From positions 9,176,001-9,240,000 of the forward strand of contig JAWQUS010000030.1 in assembly GCA_036365455.1 (NCBI GenBank): a stretch of DNA of 64,000 nucleotides. Reading direction: 5' to 3'. The notes beneath the pieces were generated by a model that worked only from the letters and a program-made list of their open reading frames with translations, searched no databases and was not told the DNA's origin. Of the stretch, positions 56,576-64,000 are shown one piece after another; the first letter of the stretch is position 1, and every line of letters begins with the position of its first letter. The stretch comes from Macrosoma leucophasiata. Taxonomy: Eukaryota > Arthropoda > Insecta > Lepidoptera > Hedylidae. A program made the translations under genes and the position numbers.

Positions 56576-56654
56576 TGCCGTGGCATAACTAAAATGCCGT
56601 CAACCTGACATTCAATTGAATGTCAGTTAACGGCATTTTAGTTATGCCACGGCA
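56576..56654. repeat. Long near-perfect palindrome
   Basis: About 79 bp, with arms meeting at TTCAATTGAA and two or three mismatches; outer sequence TGCCGTGGCATAACTAAAAT. A word (AGTATTTGTATACTCTTTGA) is repeated directly on both sides (near 56548 and 56750), so this may be the core of a fold-back transposon. Confidence 0.85.
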
Positions 56655-57629
56655 GCATAGTGACGGCTTCCCGTCCACAGAACATTATACTCACTTTGAT
56701 ACTCACAAGGAGTCACTGATTTTTCCTACGAATAATTTTCCTAAGCCGTCAGTATTTGTATACTCTTTGAAGCCGTCTACGACGGTTAGCAAATCATTAG
56801 TGAAGTTCGGTGGATGAAGTACTAGCCAACTTGAATCTAACAGTTAGTTACCACTTTCATCAGGACACTACTATGGCCTGTATCAGTGGGGATCACACGT
56901 CTTTTATCATAGATTTATACTGTAGCAGGCGTCACAACAAGGTACAACAACAAGGTACCTAACAACGTAATGCCTTTTTCACATTGGAGCTCATCTACGC
57001 CGATAGCAACGCTCCGCATACCTAACTCTAAACTTAGCACACAAAAGCCTTCCGATGTTATTTACATAGCACAACCTGTTTGGTAATTTTGGTAAAGGTA
57101 GATACTAAAATTGATTATATTACGAGTATAAACTTTTAAAAGTTCTCCTATAAACTTTTTCATACGTGGATCACCTCTTTGTGCACAAAAACAAAACCAA
57201 TGGAAAATATTTTCCTTAAAACAAAAGTACAAAACCCTAGTATTAAAAATATAAGTACATACTCATTTAGATAGTCTACACTCATCATACTTTACCAAAT
57301 GTCAAATTCACGTCAAATTATTTTATTATCTACGAATTTCAGTAACGTCAACAACACGTCACTTTCTTCTCTGAATTGAATTTTTTGGTCGCCCTTGCAG
57401 CCTGTTTTCAGTCCTGTAAATACATAACGCAAATATAAATAGCAAGTTTTATCAGTTAACAACACCGAAGCGTTTATCGCTTGCGCTTACATTTTATTTC
57501 CTTTAACTCAGATAACATATAAAATAAACCGTACAAGTTTATTCGCGCACAAGTTTTTGTCATCCTGAAATATTCAGGAGTTATTGTTTATTGTGGTTTA
57601 GATTTACAATTTGAATGTAAACGTTAATA

Positions 57630-60600
57630 ATGATTAATAGAAATTGTGCATTTAGTGTGTTAGTAATAGTGTTTCTTGTTAATGTGAAAATATCTCTATC
57701 ACTCTACAATAAACCTTGGAGTGACAAATATGAATATAACAAGTGCCCCAAATTATATCCAAAAAATTTCGACAATTACATGCCAGTCGGTAAGTTTAAA
57801 TATAACATTATTATAATCTATCGATAATTATTGATTACTGTAACTTGTGTAACTTTAAATTCGTAAGAGCCTGTAATTACGAAGAAAACTGAAATATGCT
57901 TACGTACCCCCTAGATCTTTCAATATGTTGTCTATTTTCAACTCTCCTATACAAACTAACATCGTTAGAATGATGAGATAAGATCTTACACAGTATTTGT
58001 TTTGATTTCTGTTAATTTATATTGCAATGTTTTATAAATTTTTTTTCAATATTACTTTTAACTTGATTTAGGAAATCTCACTGCTGGTAACTACTCTGAG
58101 AAGACAGATCTGAAAGGATTAAGACAATGTGTGATGGCATGCTGCCTAGCTGACAACTGCAACATAGTATTTATTGTAGAGTCAAGATGTTTCCACATAG
58201 AGTGTGTCAGTAATGAGTTATGTCTGCCCCTGCCACGTGTTGGAAGTCACAAGTGGGACACTCATGTTTCTATGATATTAGTTAAACCAGTTTTAACCAA
58301 TGGTATGATATCTTTTGATCTATGAAATGTTTTTTAATTCTATGTAATGAAGGCAAACAAGCATGCAGTTCATTTGGATGGTAAGTGACGACTGCAGCCT
58401 ATGGACATCTACACAAATACCAGAGATCAAAATGCACATGCATTGCCATCCCTGAGGCCTAAGTTATTGTGCCTCTGTGATAATTAGTATGGGGCCATAC
58501 ATTACCATCTAACCAGACCATGATAGTTCTGAACCCTACTATTTGGTGGCAGATAGATTAAGAAATGCAGTAGTACCCACACTCTCGAGCTTCGATTCTG
58601 GAACTCTACCACCAGTAAAAATATTTTTTAATGAATGAAACAAAAATATTTTTGTGATTAAAATAACCTAATATATTTACAGACAATTGGTCAGATCTTT
58701 TGGACCAGTCAAGTTTCAGAGAGGTGAATACTAATTTCTTGCCTGAAGAGGAAACGGTTTACTCATATAGTAACCAACGTCACAACCTACCATCAGAGGA
58801 AGACGACTCAAACTTTCTTGCAAAATTCATTAACAACCTACCAAATATGGAGGATGATGATCCACAAACCTATGAAAAGTATTCAGACAATAATGACAAT
58901 GACATGATGTTAGCAGCATCAAGATTTCTAGAAAAAGTTCCCTGTGAAGTGGGGGCTGATGACTGCCCATATAATTCTGAATGTGTCCCATTAGGTCTCA
59001 AACTTAGAAATGGCATCTGCAAATGTATACTGGGCACAGAAGAGAACGCTCAAGGGAATTGTGTACAAAGTCTAAGGCCCTTTTCTAAAGGTCCAACCAT
59101 CCCAATAGATGCAATTAAAAAGAATGATGAGTCAGAATCAAAAATTGAAGATCTGAAAGCTGAAACACCAATTCCTAGGCAAACCTTGACTGTGTCCATA
59201 TTATCCAAAAAGGTATTTTATAATTGAATTTCAAATTGGCTTTTTTAATCGCTGGTGACTAAGTCATTAAAAATGTAATGAAATTAAAATTTCCATACTA
59301 TTTTTAGTTTTTGATTATAAATAAACATATTACTTATATAGAATCCTGTAACTTTTGTCTGGTGTAGTAGTAATAACATATCTACATTACAACATTTTAA
59401 TATTTATCTTACAGGTTCAACTACCAGATAATGAAGTTACTTTAGCAGCATACACTATACCAGATGAGAAATCAACTAACAGTCATTATAATTATGTGTG
59501 GACATTAGTTGATCAACCTAAGGATGGGTTCACAGGTAACTCTACATACCGTGTCTATGTATATGTAGATGATCTAAGATTCAATGCTCAGATAATATAT
59601 TTTTTTCTGTAATCTGACATATGTTATTCTTTTTAAGTTTATTTATCACTTTGTTATTTATTAAACCCTCCAGACACGAGAAAAATATGACAATTTAAAT
59701 TCAATTGTGTCTGGGCGCCGGTGGCCTTACATTCCTTGACAGGTTAATTAGTTAGATAGAGTTCCAAATTACCTTAATCCCTCTGGTATTGACTACTAAA
59801 CCTTGCCCTGTCAGTCATTTATATCTTGCCTGACTATAGTGGTTATTAGACATCACTATCACTTCACTACAAATTATAGAATCCCCCTATTTTCTCTGTC
59901 TGTATGTATGCGCTAATCTCGGAATGTTGCGAACGGATCTTGTTCCTATTTGAAATGTTGGAGAGAGGGTTTTCTGAGAAAGGTCGTACGTCGTCAATAT
60001 CGTACGTATATTTACCGATATATCACGGTTTTTGTTGAAGAAGAAGTCGGGCGCATCTCCACCATATAATAAATGCTACCCGTGTGAAGCCGGGGCGGGT
60101 CGCTAGTTATATATAAAGGCAGGTCTAGAATTTCAATGTGTGGCTTGACTAAGAATTTTTCAATCGTGGGAGAAGGCTTGAACCAGCTGAGGACTGACTT
60201 TCCAACATACTAACTACTGTAGCTTCTCAATACATATACTTAAAATTATACAGAGATTTGTGAATATATCTAGCCTTCTATAAGGTGCAAAGTTTTATCT
60301 TTGTTGGTTCTCTAGCCAAACTTGCTATGAAAATCAGTCAAACTCAAAAATTCATTTAATCACTTGGAAATAATAGAATTTGCTTGTGATAGTGAAATTA
60401 CAAAATATAAAATTAAAGCGAATAGCAACTGATAAGTTGATTAATATGTCAAAGTAAACAAAAATAAAATATATAATGGTCCAAAAACACTTAATAATAA
60501 TAATAATAGGTATCAACAGAATGTTCGATACTCTGTTCTATTCCTTTACAAACGGCAAGATAAGACTAAATAAGAGACTCATACTCCTTTAGTAGGCATA

Positions 60601-63542
60601 TTGTTGCAGTATCAATGTATTCATTGTAGGTACTAGTTTTATTCACATGACCTAATTGCATTGCAAACAGACTAGACTCATATACTTATCTTTTCTATCA
60701 GGGGATCAATACTTCAAATGGTAAAGTGTTGTTAAGATAATGCTTCTACCCAGTACGTGTATAACTTATTTTATTAAATAATGTTTTTAGGGAACATGAA
60801 TCAAAATGGAGGTACAGTGACTTTAACTGATCTCACTGAGGGTCAATACCGGTTCAAGGTGACTGTGAATGGTACTAATTCATACGGCGAAGGTTTTGCC
60901 AACGTGACTGTGTTGCCAGCAAAACGAATAAACACGCCGCCACAGGTCGTCATCACGCCACAGACGCAGACTGTTAAACTGCCCAACTCTGGTGCCGTCT
61001 TAGATGGCAGTGCTAGCAAGGTAATAATCTTCACATTTACAAAATATTTCATGATAAATATTTGGGGGCATTGAGGCCGCCTTGGGAACCTGTTATATGT
61101 CCAATAGATAAAACCAGTTACAGCTAGGTAGGTAAATATTATGAGTGTAACTGACACAATGACACACTTAAAAGATCCCCAAGGGGTCTGGGAGGTTGGT
61201 TGAAATATCTTAATCACTTTACAGATGGTAGAGGTTCAGTAAATTCCGGCATAGAGACAAGAGCTTAGATTCATCAACAACCAGAGATTGTTACAAAATT
61301 CACTGTAAAGGCAGGAAGAGAGGTTTTTATGTTGTTAATATTTTTTGAGTTGGATTGTGAATCGTAAAGATTTAACATTCTAGAAATTATATTTGCGGAT
61401 TTTCTCGCATGTACAATACTCGCAACTTCTTCGTTCAACCAGCAAAAACGTTATTGTAGAGTAATCACTTGTGCTGTAATTAAACTATAACTTTTCTAAT
61501 TTGTAATTTGACATGTATATCAACTGTTGTTCACTTTATTTTTTTTTTTTTTTTGACTTGTCATAAGCGGTCCTTGTCACCATAAATGAATAAATTAATT
61601 TCTGATTCTTGCATTGAAGCCACGATTTGCACGTTCTATGTATAAACAAGCCCGAAAATCATATCGTTGAGCACTGTCATGTGTCCAGTAGGTGCCGTGG
61701 AACTTCTGTCTCCGGCGAGTGGTGCGATGCAGGAAACGAGACTGTGGACTGACTACCATATCAAACAGTTCAGCAAATCACTCCCTTTTATAGAGACGGT
61801 TAACCGGTTCACAGTCCCACAGCCTATATATCTTAATATATATAAATCTCGTGTCACAATGTTTGTCCTCAATGGACTCCTAAACCACTTAACCGATTAT
61901 AGTAAAATTCGCACACCATGTGCAGTTCGATCCAACTTGAGAGATAGGATAGTTTAAATCTCAAATTATAGTCGCAATTTTAATTTATTGCTAATTATTT
62001 GTCTGTTATTATTTGACAGTCACAATTATCTGTTAACTCCAAATGATTATAACAGATGTCGATACCTTTCGACTGGGTTGAGTAAGTAATCAATAGATGG
62101 CGCTGCTATGGTAAATCTACAAACGTGTCATATAAGCTACATTTTAACAGCATAATTACCACGTGTTGTTGACGCTATAAAATTAATTAAATTTATTTTG
62201 TAGTGAACGAAATACCGTATAATTCAATTATTTCCACTTTTTAAATTTTTGGTGTTAGCATAGCCGGCCACGTCTATATATATAAAAATGCAACCCGTTT
62301 TCCTTGGTCACGGCATCACGCGTGAATGGCTTCACCGATTTGGCTAATTTTGGTTTTGAATGATTTTTGGAAGATTTTTAAAAGGTAAGAAAATATGAAG
62401 GAATTGAAGGGAAACAGTAAAAACTACAATTTTATTTTTCCATACAAATAGTCCGTATCTATCACAAGCCTTTGACACCTTATTTCATTCTGAGGCAATA
62501 CGAAGTTTGCCGGGTCAGCTAGTTATGGACTATTTAATTGTTAAAACAATTGTCTGGTTTTGGGACTGTGAACCGGTTAAAAACGCAGTTAATCCCGATA
62601 TCTCTGCATCAAGTTCTGGGTCGTTAACGATACGAACGGCGCATATTTGTAGGAAATCAAGTGGACCAAGCTGGTATTTGAGGGCTCCCCACACAGATGA
62701 GAACAGTATTCCAAATGGGGCCACACTTGGACCTTATAAAGCTGCAGTAGCTGCCAGGCTTTGTTAGCACCCCCAGCTGTTTGTATGTCAACTTGATCTT
62801 ACACTCAGTATGACTCCCGAAACTCATCCTTTTAACTCCCTCGCTGATAATTTCCGTTTCGGAATATTGAGAGGAGACAGTGGATGTGTATTTCCCGCAC
62901 ATAAATACTTTTGGCATATAATTAGTTAGGTATTTATTTATTTACTAGCTGTATCCGCGACTTCGTCCTCGTGAGAATTTATAATTTTTCAGTATCTACC
63001 CGGGCGAAGTCTTGGGCGCAACTAGTATAAAAGAAGTTACGCCTTATTACATAAGCTATCTGCCAGTGAAAGTCCCGTCAAAATCGGTCCAGCGGTTCCC
63101 GAGATTAGCCTGAACAAACAGACAGACAGACAAAAATTGTAAAAAATGTTGTTTTGGTATTTGTACCGTGTATAGATAGATACATATACATTTAGTAAAA
63201 AGCGATTATTTTAGTATTACAAACAGACTCCAATGTTATTTATTTGTATGTATAGATGCAGTCTTAATAAGATAAACACGACTTGACCTACCTGTCATTA
63301 TTATTTTTTCTTTATTTAGGACGACGATGCAATAATATCTTGGCATTGGGACTTGACATCAGGTCCTATTGGCTACCAGCCACCTCTAGAAGAGGTGCCC
63401 ACGCTGGTGTTAAATGATTTGAAACAACCAGGGAACTATACATTTAAACTGACTGTAGAAGATTCAGACCATGTGAAGAATTCCACTTCGGCCAACATCA
63501 CCGTCTTAAATCACACTGATTACCCACCTGAAGCAAATGCAG
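57630..63542 (+). CDS. KIAA0319/KIAA0319L-like PKD-domain membrane protein, 5' part (exons 1-6)
   Basis: Six in-phase exons: 57630-57789, 58072-58302, 58683-59212, 59415-59535, 60791-61020, 63320-63542, continuing past the window with phase 1; 498 codons seen. Domains in order: signal peptide (hydrophobic residues about 6-24, AFSVLVIVFLVNVKISLS); MANSC domain, about residues 40-128, with its cysteine set (RQCVMACCLADNCN, CFHIECVSNELC); acidic, poorly conserved linker; EGF-like cysteine cluster, about 240-275 (CPYNSEC, NGICKCILG); then PKD repeats, the first from about residue 308 with YNYVWTLVDQP and EGQYRFKVTV, the second with ISWHWDLTSG and PGNYTFKLTVEDSD. This order is specific to the KIAA0319 family, type I membrane proteins of the plasma membrane and endosome/Golgi route. 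The transmembrane and cytoplasmic parts should lie beyond 64000. Confidence 0.9.
58332..58622 (+). repeat. Family A repeat, full length, diverged
   Basis: ATGTAATGAAGGCAAACAAG to ACTCTACCACCAGTAAAAAT. In intron 2 of the KIAA0319-like gene, ending about 60 nt before exon 3. Confidence 0.8.
59860..60106 (+). mobile_element. Helitron-like fragment
   Basis: Ends AGCCGGGGCGGGTCGCTAG|T at 60103-60106, with internal GCGCTAATCTCGGAATG; the 5' end is not resolved. In intron 4 of the KIAA0319-like gene. Confidence 0.6.
60335..60560 (-). repeat. LINE 3'-end-like repeat, diverged
   Basis: Related in pattern to 21850-22210; contains an AATAATAATAATA run. In intron 4 of the KIAA0319-like gene. Confidence 0.35.
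62273..62522 (+). mobile_element. Helitron (family 2), copy
   Basis: TCTATATATATAAAAATGCA at the start and CCGGGTCAGCTAG|T at 62519-62522. The base before TC is G, not A, so the 5' edge is approximate. In intron 5 of the KIAA0319-like gene. Confidence 0.75.
62575..62925 (-). mobile_element. LINE RT C-terminal fragment
   Basis: Minus-strand pieces (GILFSSVWGALKYQLGPLDF, QICAVRIVNDPEL) match the C-terminal region of the decayed LINE near 11030-11130; frames are broken. Confidence 0.7.
62945..63180 (-). mobile_element. Helitron-like fragment
   Basis: Reverse-oriented 3' end (ACTAGCTGTATCCGCGACTT on the plus strand) and a second CTAG|T at 63022-63025 of an opposite copy; shares CGTCAAAATCGGTCCAGCGG with the 40540-40732 repeat. 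Confidence 0.55.
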
Positions 63543-63838
63543 GTATGTATTTTAATCTGCATGTTTAATAGTATATAAGCAAATCAAATATTATGACTGA
63601 AATAAAAGTTATCTGAACAAGTTATGCCCCAGAAATCAATAGAAAGCTATCTTAGATTATTTTCCTCAGTCTGCATTTGGCTTCTGTATTTCAACTAATT
63701 TATTATTGTTCCAATGATTTATGTTTGTGTGAACTCTAAAAAATAAATTAATAACGGAGTCTTATACAATAATTTACTGTTCTAATAATTATATTTAAAA
63801 GATTCTGTTTGTCTTGAATATGTAAAATAATGTTTACA

Positions 63839-64000
63839 TCTATACTTAATATTATAAAGCTGATGAGTTTGTTTGTTTGTTTGCTTGAACGCGCTAATCT
63901 AAGGAACTACTAGTACGATTTGAAAAATTATTTCAGTTTAAGATAGCCCGTTTATCGAGGAAGGCTATATAACATCACGCTAAGGTGAATAGGAGAGGGT
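63839..64000 (+). mobile_element. Helitron 5' end, runs off the window
   Basis: A|TCTATACTTAATATTATAAAG, then the GTTTGTTTGTTTGCTTGAAC and GTTTATCGAGGAAGGC modules of the 23190-24103 element in the same relative order. In intron 6 of the KIAA0319-like gene. Confidence 0.75.

Larger units (their letters stand above)
55523..57629. other. Intergenic region between protease homologue and KIAA0319-like gene
   Basis: Should contain the missing 5' exon of the protease homologue and the promoter of the plus-strand gene. Holds repeat D copy 3 (56150-56375) and a long palindrome (56576-56654). No signal-peptide exon with the required phase could be picked out confidently. Confidence 0.45.

Overview
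This is eukaryotic DNA, almost certainly from a moth or butterfly (Lepidoptera). The evidence is spliced genes with GT-AG introns, two clan-4 cytochrome P450s of a type expanded in Lepidoptera, an insect-like WDR33, AT-rich introns, and a very heavy load of Helitrons (A|TC...CTAG|T ends), mariner, hAT, jockey-type LINEs and short interspersed repeats. Species cannot be fixed from the sequence alone.

Layout. 0.1-1.8 kb: two small unassigned open frames. 1.9-4.5 kb, minus: an uninterrupted WDR33, the polyadenylation-signal-binding subunit of the mRNA 3'-end machinery. 4.5-14 kb: no host gene; a nested transposon block (an inverted-repeat element at 7469-12052 containing a decayed LINE, then a hAT-type MITE). 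14.1-25.5 kb, minus: a complete ten-exon P450. 25.5-34.7 kb: repeats between the two P450 promoters. 34.7-50.2 kb, plus: a second complete ten-exon P450, head-to-head with the first and with the same intron positions and phases. 51.0-55.5 kb, minus: a trypsin-fold serine protease homologue with all three catalytic residues replaced. 57.6 kb to the window end, plus: the first six exons of a KIAA0319/KIAA0319L-like membrane protein (signal peptide, MANSC, EGF-like, PKD), continuing off the window.

I built the spliced models by hand from splice consensus and reading phase. Every junction in both P450s and in the KIAA0319-like gene keeps the frame open. The P450 pair looks like an ancient duplication still encoding two intact enzymes. 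The other genes are functionally unrelated neighbours.

The most unusual non-genic signals are: a near-perfect palindrome of tRNA-like units plus a third tandem copy (17.17-17.43 kb); at least ten short-spacer inverted repeats scattered through the window that look like local fold-back duplications; a hAT MITE packed with ATCGAT/TATCGATA motifs; and two Helitron copies that both carry a proline-rich open frame in a CCA minisatellite.
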